Below are positions 52,768 to 62,056 of a DNA stretch of 64,000 bases, piece after piece. Below the pieces are notes generated by a model. The model had not been told where the DNA came from, ran no database searches, and was given only the letters and a program-made list of their open reading frames with translations. The stretch lies in NCBI GenBank assembly GCA_049279675.1, contig JBAPOP010000130.1, positions 10,579 through 74,578 on the forward strand, given 5' to 3'. A program made the translations under genes and the position numbers. The DNA comes from Palsa-147 sp049279675. Its GTDB lineage: Bacteria > Acidobacteriota > Terriglobia > Acidiferrales > UBA7541. Numbering within the stretch: position 1 is the first letter of the stretch; each line of letters starts with the position of its first letter.

Positions 52768-53428
52768 GTGCCAGCGCCATGCCGACGAGAAATCCGCCGA
52801 CATGCGCCCACCACGCGACGCCGCCATTCGCCTGCGCACCGGCGGCTCCGAGCGAGCCAATCCCGCTCATCAGTTGCAGCAGAAACCACAGCCCGATAAA
52901 TACGACGGCGGGCACTCGCGCAGTGAACCAAATGATGAACAGCGGAATGAGTGTGAGGATGCGGCCCGTAGGGAAGAAAAGAATGTGCGCGCCAAGCACG
53001 CCCGCAATAGCGCCGCTTGCGCCGATCGCCGGAATCCGCGAGCCCCAACTGAACGCCGCCTGCGCGACTCCCGACGCGATACCGCAAATCAAATAAAAAC
53101 CGAGATAGGAAAAGTGGCCGAGACGATCTTCCACGTTGCCGCCGAAAATCCAGAGGAACCACATGTTTCCGATAATGTGCAGCCAGCCGCCATGCAGAAA
53201 CATTGACGTAAACAGCGGAATCACGGCGTTGGCGAGCGTGAGACCGTGCTGGCCCGCCAGCGCGAACTGCAACTGCCGCGGCACCACGCCGTAATGGATG
53301 ATAAAAAGTTCCGCCGCGTGCTGGTCGAGCGAAAGCTGAAAGAAGAACACGAGAAAATTCGCGATGATGAGCGCCACGGTCACGCCAGGGAACGTGTTTA
53401 GCGGATTGAGATTCTTCAGCGGAATCAT
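52721..53428 (-). CDS. Rhomboid-family intramembrane serine protease
   Basis: The 235-residue membrane protein has six helices and the rhomboid features: FLHGGWLHIIGNMWFLWIFG near 78-97, catalytic Ser138 in IGASGAIAG and His209 in WWAHVGGFLVG. It cleaves membrane proteins within the bilayer; targets unknown. The last 14 residues (from PKRTRRP) are encoded by the repeat element at 52674-52767, so the original C-terminus has been replaced or extended. It starts 12 nt after the PfkB gene stop, so they are co-transcribed. Confidence 0.92.
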   Translation of the reverse strand: MIPLKNLNPLNTFPGVTVALIIANFLVFFFQLSLDQHAAELFIIHYGVVPRQLQFALAGQHGLTLANAVIPLFTSMFLHGGWLHIIGNMWFLWIFGGNVEDRLGHFSYLGFYLICGIASGVAQAAFSWGSRIPAIGASGAIAGVLGAHILFFPTGRILTLIPLFIIWFTARVPAVVFIGLWFLLQLMSGIGSLGAAGAQANGGVAWWAHVGGFLVGMALALPKRTRRPNYYYGQA

Positions 53429-53440
53429 GACGCATTCACT

Positions 53441-54436
53441 TTAGGTGGCACCGCGACCCGACGCCGCAGCCTTCTCCAAATCCGCGGCGCGATACCGCGA
53501 TTCGTGGCGCTTGCCCGATCGGATTAACTGCTCGATTTCGTCGAGCGTCGCGATCGCCCCGCGAGCGCCGATCCCCGTGCAAGCGAGCCCCGCCGCGGCG
53601 CAACTGAATTCGAGATTTTGCCCAACCCTCATTCCCCTCACGATTCCATATACGAATGCGCCATGAAAAATGTCTCCGGCTCCGGTAGTATCGATTGCGT
53701 TGACCTGAAAAGCAGGGGAGTAGTGGAATCGGCTCCCGTCCCAGCCAACAACGCCGTCGCGGCCAAGATTCGCAGCCATCAAGGAACACTTGAATTGCGC
53801 TTGAATCTGCCGCAAAGCCTTCAGCACATCGCTCTCGTTGGTCAGCCGCGCAGGGAATGCACTCGAGCTAATCAAATAATCCACATTCTCAAGTAACGCT
53901 TGAACTCCAGGATAGAGATTGTCGAAATCGCCTACCACAGGAATTCGGGATTCGCGCGCCCATCGCGCTGCCAGCGCCGCCGCCGCGGTGTCGTGTCCAT
54001 CCACGAGCAGCGCGGAAGCGGATTCGATCCATTCGCGTTTAATTTCTTCGGGCCGAAGTTCAACTCGTTGATCGCGGCCCCAGAGGACGGTTCGCTCTCC
54101 TGACCTTGTGTCGACCAAAATAAATGATGCAGGGCTTGCGCAATTCGGCTCGCGGATGAGATGGCTCTCAACGTGTTCGGCATCGAGTTGCTGCTGTTGG
54201 AACTCAGCGGCCCAGTCGTCGCCAACTTTTCCGACGTAGCGCGTCCGCAGGCCCCATCGTTGGCACGCAACCATCGCGGAAGCGACTTGGCCTCCCGCGC
54301 GGACGTCCGAGGAGATTAATTTAACTTTGGAGTCGAATGCAGGGAAATTCGGCAAACGGATGATCGTATCCGTGGCGTTCAGGCCGACGCCAACCGCATC
54401 CACGTGCGGAGTCTTTGAGTTCAACGGAGCATTCAT
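53441..54436 (-). CDS. PfkB-family carbohydrate kinase
   Basis: The 331-residue protein has the ribokinase fold: GVGLNATDTIIRLPNFP near 16-32, RAGGQVASAMVACQRWG, KVGDDWAAEF and the PfkB signature NAIDTTGAGDIFHGAF near 262-277 with catalytic Asp (GAGD). It phosphorylates a sugar or nucleoside; ribokinase- or KDG-kinase-like, substrate not determinable. I start at ATG 54436 because the domain begins just after it; the frame extends to 54505 without family similarity. Upstream of the rhomboid gene in the same transcript. Confidence 0.9.
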   Translation of the reverse strand: MNAPLNSKTPHVDAVGVGLNATDTIIRLPNFPAFDSKVKLISSDVRAGGQVASAMVACQRWGLRTRYVGKVGDDWAAEFQQQQLDAEHVESHLIREPNCASPASFILVDTRSGERTVLWGRDQRVELRPEEIKREWIESASALLVDGHDTAAAALAARWARESRIPVVGDFDNLYPGVQALLENVDYLISSSAFPARLTNESDVLKALRQIQAQFKCSLMAANLGRDGVVGWDGSRFHYSPAFQVNAIDTTGAGDIFHGAFVYGIVRGMRVGQNLEFSCAAAGLACTGIGARGAIATLDEIEQLIRSGKRHESRYRAADLEKAAASGRGAT

Positions 54437-54663
54437 CGCATCATTCTTTGAGACATTGCAAAGTGCACGATCGATTTTGCAGCACGCGAAATCTCGCGGA
54501 GACACTCTATCCGATTTTGCTATTGCGATGTAAGTGGGTCTGTTAGCGCGCTGCCGAAAATTTGCGAGTGCGGGCGCGCATATTCAATTGCGCCGCACGC
54601 GCGGCTGTGATAAAAATTTTTGTTCTGCAGTAGACGGCTCGTCCGGTCTGTGCGCTCGACGAA

Positions 54664-54669
54664 TATAAT
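54664..54669 (+). promoter_or_regulatory. -10 hexamer upstream of recO
   Basis: TATAAT lies 60 nt before the recO start. No convincing -35. The rest of the divergent gap 54437-54729 shows nothing else. Confidence 0.35.
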
Positions 54670-54729
54670 CTGGGCGCGGGATTTCACAAGCGCCGCGAAC
54701 GAGCTGACGGTCGGCGCGCCGACACGCCG

Positions 54730-55473
54730 ATGCCACTCCACGAATCCGAGGCCATCATTCTTCAAAGCTATCCACTCGGCGAAGCCGACCGGCTCGTCAG
54801 TTTTCTGAGCCGCAATGCGGGACGCATGCGCGGCGTGGCGAAAGCCGCGAAACGCACGAAGAGCAAATTCGGCTCGACCCTCGAGCGGCTGAGTTACATT
54901 CGCATCTGGTATTTTGAACGCGAGCGTCGCGATCTCGTTACAATTACGCAGACTGAATTAATCGAATCTTTTCTTGAACTATTCAGCGATTACGAATCGG
55001 GTGCTGCGCTCGCCCTCTTCAGCGAAATATCTGAAGTTGTACTTCCGGAAAAAGAGGCGCTCGATGCGCCGTTCCGTTTGCTCTTGCTCTGCGCACGCGC
55101 CGTCAAGTCGACGCGCAAATCGGAAGTACCACTTGCATATTTTTGTTTGTGGACGCTGAAGCTCGCGGGATGGATGCCGCCCCTCGATGTCTGCGTATTG
55201 TGCGGCCGTGCGCTCGGCGACGAGCCAGCGTACGTCGCGCCATCGCTTCAAGGTCTGGCGTGCTCGAAGTGCCGTCCGGTGGGATCGCGGCTGCTGCCGA
55301 AGGAATCGATTGCGCTTGCGCGGCGCATGACGACGCAGAAACTTGAACAATTGGTTGAAGTCAGCGCGCCGCCCATTGCGGTGCGCGAAATCACTTCGAT
55401 CGCGCTCGATTGGATAGAATGGCAAGCGGAGAAGAAACTTACTTCGCGGAAAATCTGGGAGCAGAAAATTTGA
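54730..55473 (+). CDS. recO: DNA repair protein RecO
   Basis: The 247-residue protein has the N-terminal OB fold (SEAIILQSYPLGEADRLVSFLSR near 6-28, GRMRGVAKAAKR) and the C-terminal helical domain with a zinc site CVLC ... CSKC near 155-180. RecO helps RecR load RecA on SSB-coated DNA. ATG 54730 is the only start that keeps the family N-terminus. It begins a run recO-glyQ-glyS; its stop overlaps the glyQ start. Confidence 0.93.
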   Translation: MPLHESEAIILQSYPLGEADRLVSFLSRNAGRMRGVAKAAKRTKSKFGSTLERLSYIRIWYFERERRDLVTITQTELIESFLELFSDYESGAALALFSEISEVVLPEKEALDAPFRLLLLCARAVKSTRKSEVPLAYFCLWTLKLAGWMPPLDVCVLCGRALGDEPAYVAPSLQGLACSKCRPVGSRLLPKESIALARRMTTQKLEQLVEVSAPPIAVREITSIALDWIEWQAEKKLTSRKIWEQKI

Positions 55474-56432
55474 GCGCACGAATTGCCAAGTCGAAAGCGA
55501 GCGTCGCGGCAAAGCCGCACGGTCTCTCTTTCCAGGATTTGCTGTTTACCCTCGAGCATTTCTGGGCGGAGAAGGGATGCGTGCTCCAGCAGCCGTACGA
55601 CGTCGAAGTCGGCGCGGGCACGATGCATCCTGAAACTTTTCTGCGCGTTCTTGGGCCGGAGCACTATCGAGTCGTCTATGCGCAACCCAGCCGGCGTCCC
55701 GCTGACGGACGTTACGGCGAAAATCCGAACCGACTTTACAAGCACACGCAGCTTCAAGTGATACTTAAGCCCACGCCGACGGATGTTCAGGATCTCTATC
55801 TCGCAAGCCTGCGCGCGATAGGAATCAATCGCAAGGAACACGATGTCCGATTCGAAGAAGACAACTGGGAAGCGCCGACGCTCGGCGCGTGGGGCATCGG
55901 CTGGCAAGTGCTTCTCGACGGGCTCGAGATCACGCAGTTTACGTATTTTCAGCAGTGCGGCGGAATCGATCTCGATCCGGTGTCGGTTGAGCTGACGTAC
56001 GGGCTCGATCGCATCGCGGCGTACTTGCAGGGAGTGGACAACGTCTTCGATGTGCGCTGGTCGAGGGACATGACATATCGCCAGGTGCGATTTGCGGAAG
56101 AGCAGCAATTTTCAGGCTACAACTTCGAGTGGGCCGATCCCGTCGGAACGCGAAAAATGTTCGATCTTGCGGAAGCCGAAGCGCAGCGGCTCCTGAAATC
56201 ATACGCAGGATTGCGCGGCGAAGAGAAAAAGCGGTTTCCAATCCTCAGCGCGTACGAGATGTGCTTGAAATGCTCGCACATGTTTAACGTGCTCGATGCG
56301 CGCGGAGTGATCTCAACCACGGAACGCGCCGCGATCATAGGGCGCGTGCGCCAGATCGCATGCAAAGTGGCGGCCGCGTGGCTCGAGCAGCAATCTCCAG
56401 CAACACTTGAACACGCCGGAGCGGCAGAATGA
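55470..56432 (+). CDS. glyQ: Glycyl-tRNA synthetase alpha subunit
   Basis: The 320-residue protein is the class II catalytic subunit: LSFQDLLFTLEHFWAEKGCVLQQPYD near 17-42, EVGAGTMHPETFLRVLGPE, YAQPSRRPADGRYGENPNR and FTYFQQCGG. With GlyS it charges tRNA-Gly in the bacterial alpha2beta2 form. The start is TTG 55470, overlapping the recO stop (TTGA) with GGGAG about 8 nt before; upstream in-frame codons lie inside recO. Its stop overlaps glyS as ATGA. Confidence 0.95.
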   Translation: MSARIAKSKASVAAKPHGLSFQDLLFTLEHFWAEKGCVLQQPYDVEVGAGTMHPETFLRVLGPEHYRVVYAQPSRRPADGRYGENPNRLYKHTQLQVILKPTPTDVQDLYLASLRAIGINRKEHDVRFEEDNWEAPTLGAWGIGWQVLLDGLEITQFTYFQQCGGIDLDPVSVELTYGLDRIAAYLQGVDNVFDVRWSRDMTYRQVRFAEEQQFSGYNFEWADPVGTRKMFDLAEAEAQRLLKSYAGLRGEEKKRFPILSAYEMCLKCSHMFNVLDARGVISTTERAAIIGRVRQIACKVAAAWLEQQSPATLEHAGAAE

Positions 56433-58570
56433 CGGCGCGAGGGGAATTGCTGTTCGAAATCGGGTGCGAGGAAATTCCCGCCGGGATGATCGCGAAGGCC
56501 GCGAACGAGCTTAAACAGATACTTGAGACGCATCTGATTTCAAATCGCCTCACGAGCGCGGGGAGTGTCGAAACATTTGGCGCACCGCGACGATTGGTAG
56601 CGATGGTACGCGGTGTGGCGATGCGGCAGGACGACATCGTGCAGGAAATTATCGGCCCACCGAAATCCGTGGCGTTCGACAATGTCGGCTCGCCGACGCG
56701 CGCGGCACAAAGCTTCGCGGACAAGCAGGGAATCGAGCTCGCGAAAATTGAAATCGTGATGACACCGAAGGGCGAGTACCTCGCGATCAAGAAAGTAATC
56801 GTCGGCCGCGCCGCGAAGGATGTTCTCTCGGGAATTTTACCTCAAGCGATACGCGAGCTATCGTTTCCGCGCTCGATGTACTGGACGAGCGCGAGTGATT
56901 TGCGATTCATCCGTCCGATTCGCTGGATCGTCGCCGTACTAGATGGCAAAGCCGTGCCTTTCACGATCGCGGGAGTGAAAGCCGGGAGTTCAACTTCAGG
57001 TCACCGGTTTCTCGGCAAATCAAAAATTCCCGTCACCGCGCCCGCGGATTATGTGAACAAGCTGCGCAAGAATTTTGTGATCGTTCATCCGGAAGAGCGG
57101 CGCAAGAAAATCGAAAAAGAAGTTCAAGCGTTACTTGCGAAGAAAGGTTTTCGCGCGCATTCCGATCCCGGCCTCGCGAATCTCGTGGTTTACTTGAATG
57201 AATATCCTTCCGCGATTATGGGCGGATTCGATCCGGCCTATCTCGACTTGCCGAAAGAGATTTTGATTACAGTGATGCGTGGGCATCAGAAATATTTTGC
57301 AATCGAGAACAAGCATGGCGGGCTCGAACCGCACTTCATCGCCATTATCAATCTCGATCGCGACACGCAGGGGCTTGTCCGCGGAGGACACGAGCGCGTA
57401 CTACGCGCGCGATTTGCCGACGCGCGATTTTTCTGGGATGGAGATTTGAAGAAGCCGCTTGCGGAGTATCTGCCGCGGCTGAAGCAGGTCACTTACGAAT
57501 CTCGGCTCGGCAGCTATTACGACAAAGTCGAGCGCGTACGAAACCTCGCGCGATGGCTCGCGAACACATGGAGCCAGGGCGGTGTCCTCGAAGCGCATGC
57601 GGATGACGCGGATCGCGCGGCTGAACTTGCGAAATGCGATCTCGTCACCGACATGGTCCGCGAGTTTCCGGAATTGCAGGGAATTGTGGGCGGCCTTTAC
57701 GCTCGGGCGCAGGGAGAAGCGGCGGACGTGGCGTGGGCTGTGTACGATCACTATCGCCCGGTGGGGCTTGACGATCCGATTCCGCGAAATCTCGCGGGCT
57801 GCGCCGTGGCGCTTGCGGACAAACTCGATTCGCTCGTCGGATGCTTTGCAATCGGCGCAATTCCTTCGGGTTCAAGCGATCCTTTCGCGCTCAGGCGCGC
57901 GGCGCTTGGCATCGTTAAGATTCTGCTCGAACGTAAATTGCCACTTTCGCTTTCTTCGGCTATTTCGACTTCAGCCAATGCGTTCCAGAATTCATCGCAC
58001 AAAGTTGAAGTGACACCTGCGGCTGAAGCGGAGGTGCTCGCTTTCATGCAAGAGCGCGCGAGGTACGTACTTCGAGAGAAACATGGATTTGCTTACGATG
58101 AAGTGAACGCCGCACTCGCGGCGGGCGGCGACGATTTGGTAGACGCGACGGCGCGCGTCGAAGCGCTCAAAGCGATTCGTGTGACGCGGAACTTTCCGCC
58201 GCTCGCGGCAGCATTCAAGCGCATTCGGAAGATTCTGGAAAAAGCGCAACCATCACTTACGAAATCGGGAGTGCGCCTGTCCGCAGTCAAGCCGGAGTTG
58301 TTGCGTGAAAAATCTGAACGAGAACTTTATGAAGTTTCGCAGCGGATTGGGGAGAAGGCACGGACGTTTAAGAACGAAGCGAAGTATCGAGAAGCACTTG
58401 AAGTGATCGCGGGACTGCGTCCATCGGTCGATCGATTTTTTGATGATGTTCTAGTGATGGCTGAGGAAGAAGATTTGCGCATCAATCGACTTTCACTTCT
58501 CTCGACATTGTTAAAGGAATTCTCGACGATCGCGGACTTCTCGGAAATGGTATCGGAGGAAGCAACGTGA
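56429..58570 (+). CDS. glyS: Glycyl-tRNA synthetase beta subunit
   Basis: The 713-residue protein matches GlyS: LLFEIGCEEIPAGMIAKAANEL near 7-28, APRRLVAMVRGV, PKSVAFD, ITVMRGHQKYFAI, RVLRARFADARFFWDGD and ADKLDSLVGCFAIGAIPSGSSDPFALRRAA. The C-terminus holds the tRNA anticodon-binding (DALR-like) region. It binds tRNA and the alpha subunit. ATG 56429 overlaps the glyQ stop, so the two subunits are translationally coupled. Confidence 0.96.
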   Translation: MTARGELLFEIGCEEIPAGMIAKAANELKQILETHLISNRLTSAGSVETFGAPRRLVAMVRGVAMRQDDIVQEIIGPPKSVAFDNVGSPTRAAQSFADKQGIELAKIEIVMTPKGEYLAIKKVIVGRAAKDVLSGILPQAIRELSFPRSMYWTSASDLRFIRPIRWIVAVLDGKAVPFTIAGVKAGSSTSGHRFLGKSKIPVTAPADYVNKLRKNFVIVHPEERRKKIEKEVQALLAKKGFRAHSDPGLANLVVYLNEYPSAIMGGFDPAYLDLPKEILITVMRGHQKYFAIENKHGGLEPHFIAIINLDRDTQGLVRGGHERVLRARFADARFFWDGDLKKPLAEYLPRLKQVTYESRLGSYYDKVERVRNLARWLANTWSQGGVLEAHADDADRAAELAKCDLVTDMVREFPELQGIVGGLYARAQGEAADVAWAVYDHYRPVGLDDPIPRNLAGCAVALADKLDSLVGCFAIGAIPSGSSDPFALRRAALGIVKILLERKLPLSLSSAISTSANAFQNSSHKVEVTPAAEAEVLAFMQERARYVLREKHGFAYDEVNAALAAGGDDLVDATARVEALKAIRVTRNFPPLAAAFKRIRKILEKAQPSLTKSGVRLSAVKPELLREKSERELYEVSQRIGEKARTFKNEAKYREALEVIAGLRPSVDRFFDDVLVMAEEEDLRINRLSLLSTLLKEFSTIADFSEMVSEEAT

Positions 58571-58690
58571 GGTTCGTCGGGCGGATTTAAGCGTTGCTTG
58601 ATGTCAGGCGACATCGTTTTAGTCGCCCAGCCGACAACTTGAGTTTTACTCGAAGATTTAAATTGACCTGAAATTATTCGGAGGTGTTGC

Positions 58691-61375
58691 TTGAAATTCG
58701 TTTATTTTTTCGGCGCGGGAAAAGCGGAAGGCGATGGCGAGATGCGCGACCTTCTGGGAGGCAAAGGCGCAGGCCTTGCGGAGATGACGAAGATCGGCCT
58801 GCCCGTTCCCGCGGGATTTACGATCACCACTGAGGCGTGCGACTACTTCTACAAGCACGACCGCAGGTATCCCGCGAGCCTTCGCGCGGAGGTTGCGACG
58901 CATCTCAAGCGCCTCGAAAAGACCACGGGCAAAAAGCTCGGCGATCCGAACGATCCATTGCTCGTCAGCGTGAGATCGGGCTCGGCGCGGTCGATGCCGG
59001 GAATGATGGAGACGATTTTGAATCTCGGGTTGAACTCGAAGTCGGTGGAAGCGCTCGCGAAGCGCACTTCGAACGAGCGATTCGCCTATGACGCGTACCG
59101 AAGATTCGTTCAAATGTATTCCTCGGTCGTTATTGGATTGCCCAAAGACGATCTCGAGGAAAAGCTGCGCGCGATGAAAGCGCGCTTCAAGGTGCAGGAC
59201 GACACGCAAGTGCCCGCCGAAGGGTGGCGCGAGCTCGTGGTCGAGTACAAAAAGTATTTCAAAGAGAAAACCTCGAAGGATTTTCCTGAAGATCCCGTGG
59301 AACAGCTCTGGGGCGCGATTGGCGCCGTGTTCGGATCTTGGATGGCGGAGAAAGCCGTCACCTACAGACGCGTCGAGAAGATTACCGGACTGTTGGGAAC
59401 GGCAGTCAACGTTGTGCAGATGGTTTTCGGCAATAGCGGCGAAAATTCCGGCACGGGAGTCTGCTTCACGCGCGATCCCTCAACCGGCGAAAAAATTTTC
59501 TATGGCGATTTCCTGATCAACGCGCAGGGCGAAGATGTGGTCGCAGGAATTCGCACGCCGATGCATCTCTCTGAGATGAAGAAACGAATGCCGAAGGTGT
59601 ACGGCCAACTTGAGAAGGTTCGAGTAAAGCTTGAGAAACACTATCGCGACATGCAGGACCTCGAATTCACAGTCGAGGACGGCAAGCTTTACATGCTGCA
59701 GACGCGAACGGGCAAGCGCTCGCCCGCGGCTGTGTTCACGATCGCCGTCGATCTTGTGAAAGAGGGAATGATCTCCAAAGAAGAAGCGATCCTTCGCATC
59801 CATCCCGACGATGTCGAGCGATTGTTCTATCCCGTGATCGATCCATCGATTCCGAAGTCGGATCTCGCGAAGCGCAAAATCGGCGCGGGGATCAATGCGG
59901 TGCCGGGCGCAGCTGTGGGCAAGGCCGTGTTCACCGCGCATGAGGCCGAGGAATGGGCGGCGCGCGGAGAGCGCGTGATATTGGTGCGCCGCGAGACGAG
60001 TCCTGAAGATGTGGGCGGAATGTACGTGGCGCAGGGAATTCTCACTGCGACCGGCGGCAAGACTAGCCACGCGGCAGTGGTTGCGCGCGGCTGGGGCAAG
60101 TGCTGCGTGGTGGGAGCGGAGGCGCTTGATATTGACGCGGCCGCAAAGCAGATTCGCGTGGGCGGCCGCACTGTCAAAGAAGGCGAGTGGCTGACGCTCG
60201 ACGGAAACGAAGGCGTGGTTTACAGCGGCGAAACGCGGCTCGCGCGGCCGAGTCCGCCAGAGACGTACGCAACGCTGATGAAATGGGCGGATCAGATCCG
60301 CAAACTTAAAGTGCGAACGAACGCGGACACGCCGCAGGACTCGCGAAAGGCTCGCGAAATGGGCGCACAGGGAATTGGGCTGTGCCGCACGGAACATATG
60401 TTCTTCAAGGATTTCGAACATCCCGAGCGCAGCGCGGATCGCCAGCTTGCGATTCAGGAAATGATCGTGGCTGATTCGAGAGAGGCTCGCGCGCGGGCGT
60501 TGGGAAAGCTGCTTCCATTCCAGCGGCGCGATTTTATCGGCATCTTCGAAGCGATGGACGGCTTTCCGGTGACGATACGCCTGCTCGATCCGCCGCTGCA
60601 TGAGTTTGTGCCGCACGAGCGCGGCAAGCAGGAGGAGTTGGCGAAGAAAATCGGCGTGGATGTCGATGTTGTGGTACGCCGCGTCGAGCAACTGCATGAA
60701 TCGAATCCTATGCTTGGCCATCGCGGATGCCGGCTGAGCATCACTTATCCGGAAATTCTCGAGATGCAGGTGCGTGCGATCATCGAGGCGGCGATTGATT
60801 GCCAGAATCGCGGCGTTAAAGTGCTACCTGAGATCATGCATCCGCTTGTTCTCGACAAAAAGGAGCTCGCGATTCTCGACGCGGCGACGCGGCGCGTGGC
60901 CGACGAACTGATTGCGGCGTCTAAAGTGAAACTTGAATATCTTGTGGGAACGATGATTGAGCTGCCGCGGGCGGCGCTGCTTGCGGATCAAATCGCGGAG
61001 ATCGCTGAGTTCTTCTCGTTCGGGACGAACGATCTCACGCAGACGGTGATGGGTCTCTCTCGCGACGATGCGGGGCGATTCCTGCCGGATTACGTGGATG
61101 AGAAGAAGGCGGGCATCTTTGCCGCTGATCCATTCCAGACTTTGGATCAGGCGGGCGTCGGGCTGCTGATGCGTTGGGGAATCGAACGAGGGCGCTCGAC
61201 GAAGCCGAAATTGAAAATTGGAATCTGCGGGGAGCACGGCGGCGATTCTGAGAGCGTGAAATTCTGCCACCGGGTGGGGATGGATTACGTGAGCGCGTCG
61301 CCATTCCGGGTTCCGATTGCGCGGTTGGCGGCAGCTCAAGTAGTACTTGAAGAAAAATCGCGCAAGAAAAAATAG
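58691..61375 (+). CDS. ppdK: Pyruvate, phosphate dikinase
   Basis: The 894-residue protein has the nucleotide-binding domain (DLLGGKGAGLAEM near 20-32, SVRSGSARSMPGMMETILN), the phospho-histidine domain with GGKTSH at 455-460 (catalytic His460, regulatory Thr458) and the C-terminal PEP/pyruvate barrel with LCRTEHMFF, GTNDLTQTVMGLSRDD and a catalytic Cys in GICGEHGG. It interconverts pyruvate, ATP and phosphate with PEP, AMP and pyrophosphate. The start is TTG 58691 behind CGGAGGTG (58680-58687). Separate transcription from glyS is possible (120-nt gap). Confidence 0.96.
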   Translation: MKFVYFFGAGKAEGDGEMRDLLGGKGAGLAEMTKIGLPVPAGFTITTEACDYFYKHDRRYPASLRAEVATHLKRLEKTTGKKLGDPNDPLLVSVRSGSARSMPGMMETILNLGLNSKSVEALAKRTSNERFAYDAYRRFVQMYSSVVIGLPKDDLEEKLRAMKARFKVQDDTQVPAEGWRELVVEYKKYFKEKTSKDFPEDPVEQLWGAIGAVFGSWMAEKAVTYRRVEKITGLLGTAVNVVQMVFGNSGENSGTGVCFTRDPSTGEKIFYGDFLINAQGEDVVAGIRTPMHLSEMKKRMPKVYGQLEKVRVKLEKHYRDMQDLEFTVEDGKLYMLQTRTGKRSPAAVFTIAVDLVKEGMISKEEAILRIHPDDVERLFYPVIDPSIPKSDLAKRKIGAGINAVPGAAVGKAVFTAHEAEEWAARGERVILVRRETSPEDVGGMYVAQGILTATGGKTSHAAVVARGWGKCCVVGAEALDIDAAAKQIRVGGRTVKEGEWLTLDGNEGVVYSGETRLARPSPPETYATLMKWADQIRKLKVRTNADTPQDSRKAREMGAQGIGLCRTEHMFFKDFEHPERSADRQLAIQEMIVADSREARARALGKLLPFQRRDFIGIFEAMDGFPVTIRLLDPPLHEFVPHERGKQEELAKKIGVDVDVVVRRVEQLHESNPMLGHRGCRLSITYPEILEMQVRAIIEAAIDCQNRGVKVLPEIMHPLVLDKKELAILDAATRRVADELIAASKVKLEYLVGTMIELPRAALLADQIAEIAEFFSFGTNDLTQTVMGLSRDDAGRFLPDYVDEKKAGIFAADPFQTLDQAGVGLLMRWGIERGRSTKPKLKIGICGEHGGDSESVKFCHRVGMDYVSASPFRVPIARLAAAQVVLEEKSRKKK

Positions 61376-61422
61376 GCGTTTGGGACGACGAATCGCGTTG
61401 GGGATCCTGGCTGAGAGAAGAT

Positions 61423-62046
61423 ATGGGGCAAAAGCCGCTCATTATCGGAATCTGCGGCGGCACGGGTGCCGGCAAAACGACGATCACGAACCGGATTACT
61501 CGGGCGTTGTCCAAAGCGAACGTCATCATTCTCGAGCAGGACAATTACTACAAAGATTTTCCGGAGCTGTCGCTTGCCGAGCGGACGAAACAGAATTTCG
61601 ATCACCCGGATTCCATTGATACGGCGCTTCTCACTGAACACCTGAAATTGCTTCGAGCCGGCGAGGCGATTGAACGGCCGACGTACGACTTCACTTATTA
61701 CCGGAGGATGCCGCAGACGGTGCGCGTGGAGCCGCGCGCGGCGACGATTCTCGAGGGCATATTAATTTTCGAGAGCAAGCCGCTGCGCGACTTGATGGAC
61801 ATCAAGATTTTTGTGGATACGGATGCGGACTTGCGATTTATCCGGCGGCTCGTGCGGGATATACGCGAGCGCGGGCGCACGATGGATTCTGTGATCGAGC
61901 AATATCGAACGACGGTGCGGCCGATGCACATGGAATTTGTCGAGCCGAGCAAGCGCTACGCCGACGTGATTATTCCGGAGGGCGGGCAGAATGAAGTTGG
62001 GATCGATCTGGTGATTCAGAAAATCCGCTCGCTCATACCGCGATAA
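61423..62046 (+). CDS. udk: Uridine kinase
   Basis: The 207-residue protein has the P-loop GICGGTGAGKTTITN near 9-23, LEQDNYYKDF near 36-45, RPTYDFTYYRR and RLVRDIRERGRT. It phosphorylates uridine and cytidine for pyrimidine salvage. It follows ppdK by 47 nt on the same strand and converges with the LptFG gene, with stops only 10 nt apart. Confidence 0.94.
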   Translation: MGQKPLIIGICGGTGAGKTTITNRITRALSKANVIILEQDNYYKDFPELSLAERTKQNFDHPDSIDTALLTEHLKLLRAGEAIERPTYDFTYYRRMPQTVRVEPRAATILEGILIFESKPLRDLMDIKIFVDTDADLRFIRRLVRDIRERGRTMDSVIEQYRTTVRPMHMEFVEPSKRYADVIIPEGGQNEVGIDLVIQKIRSLIPR

Positions 62047-62056
62047 TTCCGCAGGG

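Noticed and set aside
52623..53435. 270-codon - frame overlapping the rhomboid gene
   Set aside because: The 52721-53428 frame has the rhomboid motifs; this one is the neighbouring frame running through the repeats.
59480..60721. 413-codon - frame opposite ppdK
   Set aside because: Antisense to the conserved phospho-histidine and PEP domains of ppdK; no motif.
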